64,000 nt of DNA from Bacteroides oleiciplenus YIT 12058 (GCF_000315485.1 NZ_JH992942.1:474028-538027), one strand, 5' to 3'. Counted from the stretch's first letter, positions 51,875-61,730 are shown. The notes: generated by a model not told the origin, from the sequence alone. Numbers and translations are program-made.

Positions 51875-53257
51875 TTATTGAACGTTTTTAATCTTCTTGC
51901 CCGGCACATCGTGCAGTTTCGTGCGGCTCGGGCGTATATTATAGGTGTTCATCCACTTTTCAAGGATGTCTCTGTGCTTTTGCAATTCTTTTCCGTATGT
52001 ATTTTCCATCGCCAGATTTCTCATTTCCCCTCTGTCATGCTGCATATCAAATAATTGCTCGCGGTATCTTCCTTTATCATAAAGGACATATTTATAACGT
52101 TTACTGCGCACTACCCAGCCTCTTGTTTTGCTTCCGTCGAACCGTGTCTCGGTGATTACATATTCCTGATGTGGATTTTGGGGATTTCCTTCTTCTACAA
52201 TTTTACGGAAAGATTTTCCGGCTGCGCTTTCCGGCATCTTGGCGCCTGTCCATTCACAAATGGAAGCAAAGAGATCTATGCCATTGCTGATGAGTTGGGG
52301 GAGTACTTTACCCCCATTTTTCTTGCCAGGTAGTGTGACGATAAGGGGGATATTGATGACTTCTTCGTACAAAGCTGATTTTTGATTCCAGTGATGGGCA
52401 CCTACACCGTCACCGTGGTCGCTTGAAAAAATTACCACCGTATTTTTCCAAAGACTATTCTTATCGATGGCATCTACTATTTTTCCAATCTCTTTATCTA
52501 CCTTTTCTACCAGGCGATAATAATTGTATCGGTACATACGCCAGTCTTCAGGAGTAAAGTCGGCGGTAGGATATACATTATAATTGTTTCTTTTTTCACT
52601 TTCGATGACATCGGCGTCATAAGGATTTTTGGCGAAGTTGGCAGGCAAACCCGGGCAGTCGCGCATATCAGGGATATCTATGTTTCCGTAAGGGAGATTT
52701 TGGCTTCGTGCATATTCGCAGATATTATGCGGATTGTCATACGAGACTACCAGAAAGAATGGCTTTTTATGTTCGCATGAGAGATATTCAATGCAGGCTT
52801 CCGCCAACCCGTCATCACTATGTTGATAGATGTTGTCGAAGCCATATTCCTTATCGGGAACATCGAGTAACGGCAGGTGCCATTTGCCACCGTAAGCACA
52901 GTCGTATCCAGCACTTTTTACTAATGTACCTAATGTCTTTGTCTGGAGAGAATCCGGTATTATTGAACCGTTGACAGATAGCCCTACTGCATCGGGATAA
53001 TGTCCCGTAAACATGGCTCCCCGTGAGGGACCACTGAGGGGAGCAGTGCAATATGCGTTTTTGAACATTACACCGGCAGCAGCCAGTCTGTCAAGGTTGG
53101 GAGTGTGTAAATCAGGGTTTCCGGCACAACTCATAGCATTGGCAGTCTGTTGGTCTGTGAAAATGTAGATAATATTGGGACGTTCTGTGGCAGAAACTAC
53201 AGATGAACAGAGCAGAGAAAAGCATGCTAAATGCTTTATTGGGATTTGTTTTACCAT
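51875..53257 (-). CDS. S1-family sulfatase, Ser-type formylglycine motif
   Basis: A 460-residue secreted sulfatase (leader to about residue 23). Metal-binding RPNIIYIFTDQQ (Asp35 region) is followed by the modification motif LSGPSRGAMFTGHYP, where Ser75 in S-x-P-S-R would be converted to formylglycine by an anaerobic sulfatase-maturing enzyme encoded elsewhere. YGGKWHLP near 123-130 and SSDHGDGVGAHHWNQKSALY near 280 complete the active site. Next to a heparin/HS PUL it most likely removes 2-O or 6-O sulfate from lyase products. The sub-family cannot be settled by eye. It lies upstream of the HTCS gene with its own terminator. Confidence 0.9.
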   Translation of the reverse strand: MVKQIPIKHLACFSLLCSSVVSATERPNIIYIFTDQQTANAMSCAGNPDLHTPNLDRLAAAGVMFKNAYCTAPLSGPSRGAMFTGHYPDAVGLSVNGSIIPDSLQTKTLGTLVKSAGYDCAYGGKWHLPLLDVPDKEYGFDNIYQHSDDGLAEACIEYLSCEHKKPFFLVVSYDNPHNICEYARSQNLPYGNIDIPDMRDCPGLPANFAKNPYDADVIESEKRNNYNVYPTADFTPEDWRMYRYNYYRLVEKVDKEIGKIVDAIDKNSLWKNTVVIFSSDHGDGVGAHHWNQKSALYEEVINIPLIVTLPGKKNGGKVLPQLISNGIDLFASICEWTGAKMPESAAGKSFRKIVEEGNPQNPHQEYVITETRFDGSKTRGWVVRSKRYKYVLYDKGRYREQLFDMQHDRGEMRNLAMENTYGKELQKHRDILEKWMNTYNIRPSRTKLHDVPGKKIKNVQ

Positions 53258-53475
53258 ATTATTAGTTTTTTAAGAGTTATAGCTTTTTTCAAAGGCATTT
53301 TTTATCGTCGCTAAATTACTACTTTTGATAGGTCTTGGCTGATAGCTATGTTTTTTTTATAATGTGGGATGTTCTTTTGAGTTTCAATCTTGTGTAATAG
53401 ACCTTCACATTTGTGCTAATACTGCTTTATTACCATGGATAATCACTTATTCTTTTATCATTCCCCCCTTTTTTG

Positions 53476-53483
53476 TACCTTTG
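53476..53483 (+). promoter_or_regulatory. -7 element of topB (TACCTTTG)
   Basis: An exact TAnnTTTG. The start codon follows 20 bp later, with an AGGAG at 53495-53499 that could act as a ribosome binding site, a rarity in Bacteroides. Confidence 0.55.
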
Positions 53484-53503
53484 CCCGACTAAAAAGGAGA
53501 TGA

Positions 53504-55717
53504 ATGATAGTTTGTATTGCCGAAAAGCCCTCTGTGGCGCGTGACATAGCTGATGTATTAGGAGCGAAAGACAGGAGAGATGGATACATTGAAGGGAACG
53601 GATACCAGGTGACTTGGACATTCGGACACCTCTGTACGCTTAAAGAGCCGCATGAATATACTCCGAACTGGAAATCATGGAGTCTGGGAAGCCTTCCCAT
53701 GATACCGCCCCGCTTCGGAATTAAGCTCATCAGCAATCCCACTTACGAAAAACAGTTCCATACGATAGAAACCCTCATGCAGAAAGCCGACATGATTATC
53801 AACTGCGGTGATGCCGGGCAGGAGGGAGAATTGATTCAACGCTGGGTGATGCAAAAAGCCGGGGCACGCTGTCCGGTGAAGCGGCTGTGGATTTCGTCAT
53901 TGACGGAAGAGGCTATCCGTGAAGGTTTTGCCAAGCTGAAAGATGCTTCCGACTTTCAGCCCTTGTATGAGGCTGGATTATCCCGTGCTATCGGTGACTG
54001 GTTGCTGGGAATGAATGCTACGCGACTTTATACCATGAAGTATGGGCAGAACAAACAAGTTCTCTCCATCGGCCGTGTGCAGACACCGACATTAGCATTA
54101 ATCGTAAACCGCCAGTTGGAGATACAGAACTTCGTTCCCAAGCAATATTGGGAGTTGAAAACGGTGTACCGGGAAACCACCTTCGCTGCCATAATCAGGA
54201 AGAGTGAAGAAGAACTTATTCTGGAAGCAGAGAAGAACAAGGAGGCTATTGCTGCCGGAAAGAAACCCAAAAAAGAAGAAGAGAACCGGGGAATAGACCC
54301 TATTGCCAGCCAAGAGCAAGGTGTGGCTTTATTGGAGCAAATAAGAAACTCTCCTTTTACGATTACGGATGTCACCAAGAAAGAGGGCAAAGAAGCCCCG
54401 CTTCGTCTCTTCGACCTGACTTCCCTGCAGGTGGAATGCAACAAGAAGTTTGCTTATTCTGCTGATGAAACACTGAAACTTATCCAGTCATTATATGAAA
54501 AGAAAGTCGCTACCTATCCGCGTGTAGATACGACTTTCCTGAGTGATGATATTTATCCGAAGTGTCCGGGTATCTTGAAAGGGTTGCGTGATTATGAGAC
54601 TTTCACAAAACCCCTGGAAGGAACCACTTTATTAAAATCGAAAAAAGTGTTCGATAACTCTAAGGTGACGGACCACCATGCTATCATCCCTACCGGACAA
54701 TATCCGCAGAACCTGACAGATATGGAACGCCGTGTGTTCGATTTGATTGCTCGTCGGTTTATTGCAGTGTTCTATCCGGATTGCAAGTTTGCCACTACCA
54801 CTGTACTGGGTGCAGTGGAGGAAATAGAATTCAAGACTACCGGCAAACAGATACTGGAACCGGGATGGCGGGTTATCTTTGGAACTCCGGGAGCACAATC
54901 GCAGGAAGAAAAGGAAATAGGTGAAGAAGAAAACGTGTTGCCTGCATTTGTGAAAGGTGAAAGCGGTCCTCATGTGCCTGATTTATATGAAAAGTGGACA
55001 CAACCACCTCGTCCTTACACCGAGGCCACATTGCTGCGTGCCATGGAAACGGCAGGTAAGCTGGTGGATAATGATGAACTGCGCGATGCATTGAAAGAGA
55101 ATGGTATCGGCCGTCCGTCTACGCGTGCGGCAATTATCGAGACGCTTTTTAAACGTAATTATATCCGTAAGGAAAAGAAGAATCTGATTGCTACACCTAC
55201 AGGTGTGGAACTGATTCAGATTATCCATGAGGAATTGTTGAAATCTGCTGAACTGACAGGTATCTGGGAGAAGAAACTACGTGAGATTGAGAAGAAGACC
55301 TATAATGCCGCTCAATTTCTGGAGGAATTGAAGCAGATGGTCTCGGAAGTTGTCATGAGTGTGCTTTCAGATAATAGTAACCGGCATATCACGATTGTGC
55401 AGGCTGTCCAGGAAGCATCTGCCGGTGGACAGAAGCAGGATGGAAAGGCGGGCAAAGGGAAAGATACCCCGAAACCTAAACGACAAAGTAAACCACGCAA
55501 AAAAGCATCTGAAACAAAAACTGATGAACCTGAAACAAAAAATAATACGGCTGAGGCAAAATCAGATATAGCTCTTGCAAATGCTTCTCAGTCGCAGATT
55601 GTTGAGGGACAACTTTGCCCGTTGTGTGGTAAGGGAACTATTATCAAAGGTAAGACGGCTTACGGCTGTTCCGAATGGCGGAATGGATGTACGTTCCGCA
55701 GACCTTTTGAATCGTAG
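53504..55717 (+). CDS. topB: DNA topoisomerase III (type IA)
   Basis: A 737-residue type IA topoisomerase. The Toprim domain starts at once (MIVCIAEKPSVARDIADVLG with the catalytic Glu, then NCGDAGQEGELIQRW with the DxxxE pair near 103-115). The active-site Tyr lies in IGRVQTPTLALIVNRQ-associated core and KVATYPRVDTTFL near 340. Late core motifs are RPYTEATLLRAMETAGK and GIGRPSTRAAIIETL. A Lys-rich linker (about 640-690) leads to a C-terminal zinc ribbon with CPLCGKG and YGCSEWRNGC. TopB decatenates DNA with single-strand passage. An ATG at 53500 is out of frame and the 53504 start keeps the Toprim beginning intact. Length suits the chromosomal Bacteroides form. Confidence 0.94.
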   Translation: MIVCIAEKPSVARDIADVLGAKDRRDGYIEGNGYQVTWTFGHLCTLKEPHEYTPNWKSWSLGSLPMIPPRFGIKLISNPTYEKQFHTIETLMQKADMIINCGDAGQEGELIQRWVMQKAGARCPVKRLWISSLTEEAIREGFAKLKDASDFQPLYEAGLSRAIGDWLLGMNATRLYTMKYGQNKQVLSIGRVQTPTLALIVNRQLEIQNFVPKQYWELKTVYRETTFAAIIRKSEEELILEAEKNKEAIAAGKKPKKEEENRGIDPIASQEQGVALLEQIRNSPFTITDVTKKEGKEAPLRLFDLTSLQVECNKKFAYSADETLKLIQSLYEKKVATYPRVDTTFLSDDIYPKCPGILKGLRDYETFTKPLEGTTLLKSKKVFDNSKVTDHHAIIPTGQYPQNLTDMERRVFDLIARRFIAVFYPDCKFATTTVLGAVEEIEFKTTGKQILEPGWRVIFGTPGAQSQEEKEIGEEENVLPAFVKGESGPHVPDLYEKWTQPPRPYTEATLLRAMETAGKLVDNDELRDALKENGIGRPSTRAAIIETLFKRNYIRKEKKNLIATPTGVELIQIIHEELLKSAELTGIWEKKLREIEKKTYNAAQFLEELKQMVSEVVMSVLSDNSNRHITIVQAVQEASAGGQKQDGKAGKGKDTPKPKRQSKPRKKASETKTDEPETKNNTAEAKSDIALANASQSQIVEGQLCPLCGKGTIIKGKTAYGCSEWRNGCTFRRPFES

Positions 55718-55721
55718 TTCG

Positions 55722-56798
55722 TCATTTAAATAACATTCCTCCTATGTTGTCTATTGGAGCTCCGGTCACGGATGCCAGACAGTTCGGTTCATCTGCCATA
55801 TAGAGAGTGCCGAGGAAAGCGAAAATGAGTGCTTCTTTATATTCTATGATTTGTCGTTCTGGAATAACTATTTCACAGGGGCAAAGTGCATCTATGCGCT
55901 CTATCAGAAATTTATTAAAAGCGCCACCACCGGTAATGAGCAGCTTGCTATTGCCGGATGGACGGGAGTGAGTTGTAATGACGCGCTCTATTTGATGGGC
56001 AGCATGTTCATAGAATGTGCGTAACCTGTCTTCTAAATTTAATCCGTATTTTTCCAGCATTGGGTAAACTAATGTTTCCACCCATTCGCGCCCAAGAGAT
56101 TTAGGTCCTGCTTGCTGATAGAAGTCCATATTGTTCAACTCATCTAGAAGCGGCTGGCAGATAGAGCCTTGCCGGGCAATCTTTCCATCTCTGTCAAATT
56201 CCAGACCAACCTGCCGACAATAATGATTGATAACGTAATTTACCGGACTGATATCAAAGGCAATGCGATGACCGTCCTCTTCAAAGGAGATATTGGAGAA
56301 GCCTCCGATGTTGAGGCAATAATCGTAATTGGCAAAAAGTAACCGGTCACCGATGGGGACAAGCGGAGCGCCTTGCCCACCCAGCATGATATCCAGACGA
56401 CGAAAGTCGGATACAGTAGGAATACGGGTTTCGGCAGCGATGGCAGCCCCGTCACCTATCTGATACATGATACGCTTTTGAGGTTCGTGGAAAATGGTAT
56501 GTCCGTGGGATGCGATGATATCCGGACGTACATTGAACTCTTGCATGAACTCATTCACCCGTTCACCCAAAAACTTACCGTAGGCACTGTGGAATGTGAT
56601 GAATTCGAGAGCACTCATTTGTTGGGCACCTGCACCAAGCTTCTGTTTTAAATCATCAGGATAGGTATAGCCTTTGGCGCAATCAATGTGGAAACTCCAT
56701 TTTCTGGCTTCACGGCGGAAAGTGCAGCAGCAAACGTCCAGTCCGTCAAGGGAAGTTCCAGACATTAAACCGATGGCTTGAATATTGAGGTCTTTCAT
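55722..56798 (-). CDS. anmK: anhydro-N-acetylmuramic acid kinase
   Basis: A 358-residue ATP-dependent kinase that opens and phosphorylates 1,6-anhydroMurNAc during cell-wall recycling, giving MurNAc 6-phosphate. The N-terminal phosphate-binding motif is IGLMSGTSLDGLDVCC. Further motifs are SHGHTIFHEPQKRIMYQIGD, VSDFRRLDIMLGGQGAPLVP and DYCLNIGGFSNISF. A C-terminal GGGAFNKFLIERI follows. It is convergent with topB with only 4 bp between stop codons. The promoter element is at 56824-56831. Confidence 0.95.
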   Translation of the reverse strand: MKDLNIQAIGLMSGTSLDGLDVCCCTFRREARKWSFHIDCAKGYTYPDDLKQKLGAGAQQMSALEFITFHSAYGKFLGERVNEFMQEFNVRPDIIASHGHTIFHEPQKRIMYQIGDGAAIAAETRIPTVSDFRRLDIMLGGQGAPLVPIGDRLLFANYDYCLNIGGFSNISFEEDGHRIAFDISPVNYVINHYCRQVGLEFDRDGKIARQGSICQPLLDELNNMDFYQQAGPKSLGREWVETLVYPMLEKYGLNLEDRLRTFYEHAAHQIERVITTHSRPSGNSKLLITGGGAFNKFLIERIDALCPCEIVIPERQIIEYKEALIFAFLGTLYMADEPNCLASVTGAPIDNIGGMLFK

Positions 56799-56823
56799 AG
56801 GATGAGGGATTTTTGATGTCTTG

Positions 56824-56831
56824 CAAATGTA
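56824..56831 (-). promoter_or_regulatory. -7 element of anmK (TACATTTG)
   Basis: An exact TAnnTTTG on the minus strand, 26 bp upstream of the anmK start. Confidence 0.6.
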
Positions 56832-56974
56832 GTGAGAAGAAGGGAAAAATACAATAAACTACAGGATTTTCAGTTTATATATAAGTGATGAGAAATTATT
56901 CGACTGGCTATCATGCCGAAAGGTGTTTGCCACTCGCAGCTCATAGCTTGTCACTTTATTTAATTCATATTGTT

Positions 56975-58981
56975 ATGAAATTATATAGGCAGCTTTTATT
57001 CTTTCTTGTCGGTGCAAGTTTGTTCCTCACTTCCTGTGGGGCAGGACGGAGTTTGCGTCAGGCGGAACAAAGCTATGCCCGTGGAGAATACTTTGATGCT
57101 GCCCGTTATTATAAACAAGCATATACCCGTACTTCTCCCAAAGACCGTCCTCAACGTGGAGTACTTGCCTATAAACAAGGTGATTGTTATCGACGTATTA
57201 ATTACACATTGAAAGCCAGAGCTGCCTATATGAACGCAGTCCGCTATCGTTATCCCGACACAATCTCTCATTTTTATCTGGCAGAAATGCTTCGGAAGAA
57301 TGGTGAATATGCAGCTGCTACACCTTATTATGAGAATTACCTTACTTATGTGCAGCATCTTTCTGATAGAAGAGAGTGCAAAGACTCTCTGGCATATATA
57401 GGGCTTATTTCCTGCCAGTTGGCTCAGGAATGGAAAAAGAATCCTACCCGACATATTGTGAAGCGCGTTCCTATCCTCGTATCCCGACGCAGCGATTATT
57501 CTCCAATGTATGCGGGTGGTGATGCTGATGTCTTATATTTCACCTCTACCCGCAATGAGGTGAAAGGTTCTGAATTGAATGGCATCACCGGGATGAAGAG
57601 TGCCGATATATTCCATTCCAAACGGAATGAAAAGAAACAATGGCAAAAGCCAGAACCGCTTGCCTCCGAAGTGAATAGTGAATTTGAAGAGGGAGCCTGT
57701 TCTTTTTCGGCGGATGGCAAAACCATGTATTTCACTCGTTGCCGGACATTGCCCAATGCGCCTGCTTATGCTGAGATTTACGTTTCCCAACGTGTCGGGG
57801 CCGAATGGGGGGCTCCTCAGAAGTGTGCTATCATGAACGATACCCTTTCTTCCGTTGCCCATCCCGTTCTGTCTCCCGCAGGCGATTATCTCTATTTTGT
57901 GTCTGATATGCCCGGTGGACAAGGTGGGCTGGATTTGTGGCGTATTAATGTAACCCGTGATGGCTTTGGATATGTAGATAATTTAGGTCCTGACATCAAT
58001 ACTTCCGGTGATGAGATGTTTCCTACCTTTGCGCCGGACGGCACTTTATACTTCTCTTCCAATGGTCATCCTGGCATGGGTGGATTGGATATCTTCCGTG
58101 CCATCCCCGACAGTCTGACGGAACGCTGGCGCATTGAGAATATGCGTTCTCCTATAAATTCGCAGAGCGATGATTTCGGTATGACTTTCGAACCGGGTGC
58201 TCCTAACCGTGGTTTCTTCTCTTCCAATCGGGGAGATGCCCGTGGCTGGGACCATATATTTAGTTTCGAACTTCCTGAAGTGCACCATGTCCTGAAAGGT
58301 TTGGTATATGATAAGGAGGGGGATGTGTTGTCTGATGCACTTGTTACCCTAGTTGGTGATGATGGCACTTATCTGAAAATAAACGTGAAGAAGGACGGTA
58401 CTTTTATGCAAGAACTGAATCCGGGCTGCCGTTATGCTCTGCTTGCTTCCTGCCGTGGCTATCTTAACGATAAGGAAGAACTGTTGACAGAGAATGTCAA
58501 TGAAGACCGGCGTTATGAACTGGAATTTGCTCTGGCTTCCATAACCCGCCCTGTATTGATAGAGAATATCTTTTATGAGTTTGACCGTGCCGATCTGACA
58601 TCGGAATCTACAGTAGCTCTGGATGAACTGATACAATTATTGAGTGATAATCCGAGTGTTACTATTGAGTTGGCTGCACATTGCGACTATAAGGGAAATG
58701 ATGACTATAATCTCCACTTGTCACAGCGTCGTGCTGAATCTGTGGTGCGTTATCTTATCAAAGGTGGCATTGATTCGGAACGCTTGGCACCCAAAGGCTA
58801 TGGAGAACAACAACCCAAGACTGTGACAAAGTTTACTCTTAAATCGGCGCCTTTTCTGAAAGAAGGTGATGTCTTGACGGAAGAGTTCATAAAAAATCTC
58901 CCACTGGAACAGCAGGAGATTTGTAATGCGATTAATCGCCGCACGGAATTTAAAGTATTACGAACGACGTATGCGAAATAG
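56975..58981 (+). CDS. TPR-PD40-OmpA lipoprotein (PorE-like architecture)
   Basis: The frame opens at 56885, but the ATG at 56975 starts a lipoprotein leader (MKLYRQLLFFLVGASLFLTSC), giving 668 residues. Domain order: TPR-like N-terminus (LRQAEQSYARGEYFDAARYY, about 25-140); WD40-like PD40 beta-propeller repeats (FEEGACSFSADGKTMYFTRC, DEMFPTFAPDGTLYFSSNGH, about 180-420); a carboxypeptidase-regulatory-like fold (VLKGLVYDKEGDVLSDALVT, about 430-510); and a C-terminal OmpA peptidoglycan-binding domain (IFYEFDRADLTSESTVALDE, then DYNLHLSQRRAESVVRYLI). This matches the architecture of PorE, a T9SS periplasmic lipoprotein, and of related Bacteroides OmpA-family proteins. It probably tethers an outer-membrane complex to the cell wall. 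Confidence 0.85.
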   Translation: MKLYRQLLFFLVGASLFLTSCGAGRSLRQAEQSYARGEYFDAARYYKQAYTRTSPKDRPQRGVLAYKQGDCYRRINYTLKARAAYMNAVRYRYPDTISHFYLAEMLRKNGEYAAATPYYENYLTYVQHLSDRRECKDSLAYIGLISCQLAQEWKKNPTRHIVKRVPILVSRRSDYSPMYAGGDADVLYFTSTRNEVKGSELNGITGMKSADIFHSKRNEKKQWQKPEPLASEVNSEFEEGACSFSADGKTMYFTRCRTLPNAPAYAEIYVSQRVGAEWGAPQKCAIMNDTLSSVAHPVLSPAGDYLYFVSDMPGGQGGLDLWRINVTRDGFGYVDNLGPDINTSGDEMFPTFAPDGTLYFSSNGHPGMGGLDIFRAIPDSLTERWRIENMRSPINSQSDDFGMTFEPGAPNRGFFSSNRGDARGWDHIFSFELPEVHHVLKGLVYDKEGDVLSDALVTLVGDDGTYLKINVKKDGTFMQELNPGCRYALLASCRGYLNDKEELLTENVNEDRRYELEFALASITRPVLIENIFYEFDRADLTSESTVALDELIQLLSDNPSVTIELAAHCDYKGNDDYNLHLSQRRAESVVRYLIKGGIDSERLAPKGYGEQQPKTVTKFTLKSAPFLKEGDVLTEEFIKNLPLEQQEICNAINRRTEFKVLRTTYAK

Positions 58982-58990
58982 TGATTATCG

Positions 58991-59029
58991 GGTTAGTGAT
59001 AAGTGATTAATTACTACTAATCACTAACC
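58991..59029. terminator. terminator between convergent genes
   Basis: GGTTAGTGAT and ATCACTAACC form a perfect 10-bp stem. GTGAT/ATCAC-type repeats surround it, in the 57-bp gap between the OmpA and M20 genes. Confidence 0.6.
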
Positions 59030-59038
59030 TGCTAATCA

Positions 59039-60397
59039 CTAATTAAAGTTCAAGTGAAATTCCACCACAGCTTCAATTCCCTTCCGGAAGATATCCAACG
59101 GAATATTCTCATTTGGTGAGTGAATGGCATTTGATTCTAATCCGAAACCCATGAGCACCGTCTTGACTCCAAGTACTTGCTCGAATGTAGAAATAATAGG
59201 AATACTTCCCCCACGGCGTACGGCAAGCGGTTTCTTTCTGAAGGCTTTCTCGAAACCTTTCTCAGCAGCCTGATAGGCTGGGAGAGTGATAGGGCATACA
59301 TATCCCTGTCCGCCATGCATAGGAGTTACCTTTACTTGTACGGTATCCGGAGCAATACTCATTATATAATCGGCAAACATCTGGGAAATCTTGTGATGAT
59401 CCTGATGAGGAACCAAACGACAGGATACCTTGGCTGTAGCTTTAGATGGAAGTACTGTTTTAGAACCTTCACCCGTGTACCCGCCCCAGATTCCGCAAAC
59501 ATCAAATGACGGGCGGCAACTGTTACGTTCCAGTGTGCTGTATCCTTTTTCTCCGAATAACTCTTTCACGCCGATAGCTGCCTTATATTTTTCCTCATTA
59601 AATGGAATATGAGCTATCATATCACGTTCTGCTTGCGGCACTTCTTCTACATCGTCGTAGAAACCGGGTACTGTGATCCGTCCGTTGGCATCTACCACTT
59701 TAGCAATCATGCCGCATAACACATTGATAGGATTGGCTACTGCACCACCAAAGTGTCCTGAATGCAAATCACGGTTAGGTCCTGTTACTTCTATTTCCCA
59801 GTATGCCAGTCCACGGAGGCCGGTAGTCAGTGAAGGCAGGTCAGCTCCCAGCATGCTGGTATCTGATACCAGAATAACATCTGCTTTTAATAATTCTTTA
59901 TGATCTTCACAGAAAGCTTCCAGGCTGGGCGAACCGATTTCTTCTTCCCCTTCAAAGATGAATTTGATGTTGTTCTTCAGCATACCGTGCTTCACCAGAT
60001 ATTCAAATGCTTTCACTTGAATGAATGCTTGCCCCTTGTCATCGTCCGCACCACGTGCCCAGATGTGCCCGTCACGGATTTCAGGTTCAAAAGGTTCACT
60101 TTTCCACAAGTCCAACGGTTCGGCAGGCATTACATCATAGTGTGCGTATACTAATACCGTTTTTGCGGTAGGGTCTACTATCTTTTGCCCGAAAACAATT
60201 GGATTGCCTTTTGATGGCATTACCAGTGCTTCATCTGCACCTGCTTCGAGCAATAATTGTGCCCAACGCTCTGCACAAGCCAGCATGTCATCATGATGCT
60301 CTGGTTTCGCACTGATGCTGGGAATACGGATGAGGCTGAACAAATCTTCCAGCATCTTGGGTTCGTTCTCTGAAATGTATTTCTGTATTTCGTTCAT
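59039..60397 (-). CDS. M20-family dipeptidase / peptidase
   Basis: A 452-residue cytosolic metallopeptidase of the M20 carnosinase-like group. Metal ligands are visible in VLVYAHYDVMPAEPLDLW (His near 85, Asp near 87) and ARGADDDKGQAFIQV (bridging Asp near 118). FIFEGEEEIGSPSLEAF holds the catalytic Glu pair near 152, and the final His is in NAIHSPNENIPLD. The lid domain lies between, with GPNRDLHSGHFGGAVANPIN. It hydrolyses dipeptides; specificity is unknown. A hairpin upstream separates it from aroC. Confidence 0.93.
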   Translation of the reverse strand: MNEIQKYISENEPKMLEDLFSLIRIPSISAKPEHHDDMLACAERWAQLLLEAGADEALVMPSKGNPIVFGQKIVDPTAKTVLVYAHYDVMPAEPLDLWKSEPFEPEIRDGHIWARGADDDKGQAFIQVKAFEYLVKHGMLKNNIKFIFEGEEEIGSPSLEAFCEDHKELLKADVILVSDTSMLGADLPSLTTGLRGLAYWEIEVTGPNRDLHSGHFGGAVANPINVLCGMIAKVVDANGRITVPGFYDDVEEVPQAERDMIAHIPFNEEKYKAAIGVKELFGEKGYSTLERNSCRPSFDVCGIWGGYTGEGSKTVLPSKATAKVSCRLVPHQDHHKISQMFADYIMSIAPDTVQVKVTPMHGGQGYVCPITLPAYQAAEKGFEKAFRKKPLAVRRGGSIPIISTFEQVLGVKTVLMGFGLESNAIHSPNENIPLDIFRKGIEAVVEFHLNFN

Positions 60398-60434
60398 AAT
60401 ATATATAATATAGGTGTAGAGTGATAAAATGCTA

Positions 60435-60462
60435 AGGTGATAGGATGGTCACTCTATCACTT
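60435..60462 (-). terminator. hairpin after aroC
   Basis: AGGTGATAG (60435-60443) and CTATCACTT (60454-60462) pair over 9 bp, 20 bp after the aroC stop on the minus strand, upstream of the M20 gene. Confidence 0.45.
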
Positions 60463-60482
60463 TACCACTCTATTGCTACTTT

Positions 60483-61559
60483 TTATAATTGCGTTGTACG
60501 GTCAATGAGATAGAAGTCCAGTATGGTCATGGCAGCCATTGCTTCGACAATGGGCACTGCACGTGGCAATACGCACGGGTCATGACGCCCACGGGCCTTC
60601 AACGTCGTATCTACACCATCCAAATTGACAGTATGCTGTTCCATTAGCACCGTAGCTACCGGTTTGAAGGCAACCCGGAAGAAAATATCTTGTCCGTTGC
60701 TGATACCTCCTTGAATACCGCCTGAATGGTTGGTTTTCGTTTCAATGCGTCCGCAATTGTTGAAGAATACATCATTTTGTTCCGAACCTTTTTGTTTTAA
60801 GCCTTTGAATCCGTCGCCATACTCAAATGCTTTGGCAGCATTGATACTGAGCATACCGGAAGCAAGAGCAGCCTGCAATTTGCCGAATACTGGTTGTCCC
60901 AATCCGATGGGACATCCCTTGATGACGCAAGTCACGACTCCGCCAATAGTATCGCCTTGTCCCTTAATTTTGAAAATCAACTCTTCCATTTCCTTTGCCT
61001 TCACCGGGTCCGGACAACGTACAGGGTTGGTTTCTATTAAATCGAGGTCATAAGCGGTATAGTTTTCTTCCAGGCGAATTGGACCTACTTGTGAAGTATA
61101 TGCCGTAATGTGTACACCCAGTTGGCGGAGTGCTTGTTTGGCAAGTGCACCTGCCACTACGCGTGAAATGGTTTCACGTGCCGATGAACGTCCACCACCA
61201 CGATAATCGCGAATGCCGTATTTCACCTTATATGTATAATCCGCATGCGAGGGGCGGTACACCTCTTTCATATTATCATAATCATTGGAATGTTGATTCT
61301 CGTTCCATACAATGAATCCGATGGGACATCCTGTTGATTTGCCTTCAAAAATACCTGAGAGGAATTCTACTTTATCACCTTCTTTCCGTGCCGTTGTAAT
61401 GAGGGATTGCCCGGGACGGCGACGATTGAGTTCCGCTTGCACGAAATCCATGTCAATGCGGATACCTGCGGGAAATCCATCTATGACGCCTCCAATGCCT
61501 TTACCATGTGACTCCCCAAAGCTGGTAAGGCGGAGGATGTTGCCGAATGAGTTGAACAT
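60483..61559 (-). CDS. aroC: chorismate synthase
   Basis: A 358-residue FMN-dependent enzyme that makes chorismate from EPSP, the last shikimate step. Family signatures are LTSFGESHGKGIGGVIDGFP at residues 11-30, RRPGQSLITTARKEGDKVEF, YRGGGRSSARETISRVVAGA near 120-139 and GGIQGGISNGQDIFFRVAFK. The C-terminal GRHDPCVLPRAVPIVEAM holds the conserved Asp. Length is normal. A weak TATCTTTA element lies at 61633-61640 on the minus strand. Confidence 0.97.
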   Translation of the reverse strand: MFNSFGNILRLTSFGESHGKGIGGVIDGFPAGIRIDMDFVQAELNRRRPGQSLITTARKEGDKVEFLSGIFEGKSTGCPIGFIVWNENQHSNDYDNMKEVYRPSHADYTYKVKYGIRDYRGGGRSSARETISRVVAGALAKQALRQLGVHITAYTSQVGPIRLEENYTAYDLDLIETNPVRCPDPVKAKEMEELIFKIKGQGDTIGGVVTCVIKGCPIGLGQPVFGKLQAALASGMLSINAAKAFEYGDGFKGLKQKGSEQNDVFFNNCGRIETKTNHSGGIQGGISNGQDIFFRVAFKPVATVLMEQHTVNLDGVDTTLKARGRHDPCVLPRAVPIVEAMAAMTILDFYLIDRTTQL

Positions 61560-61730
61560 AATCTTTTGCTTTAATGGTTTATGTATAGGGTTAATTCATG
61601 CCAAATCCTTTGAATAAAAGCTTTTGGATGCATAAAGATAACGAATAGTTATGGATTTTTTCTCATGAAGAGGAAGAAATATTATATTTTTTATGGAATG
61701 AGATGTTTTTTATATCTTCTTTGGAAAATG

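Noticed and set aside
53504..55717. topB as part of a conjugative transposon
   Set aside because: No tra, mob, integrase or tetQ/rte genes lie nearby, and the flanking genes (sulfatase, anmK) are chromosomal.
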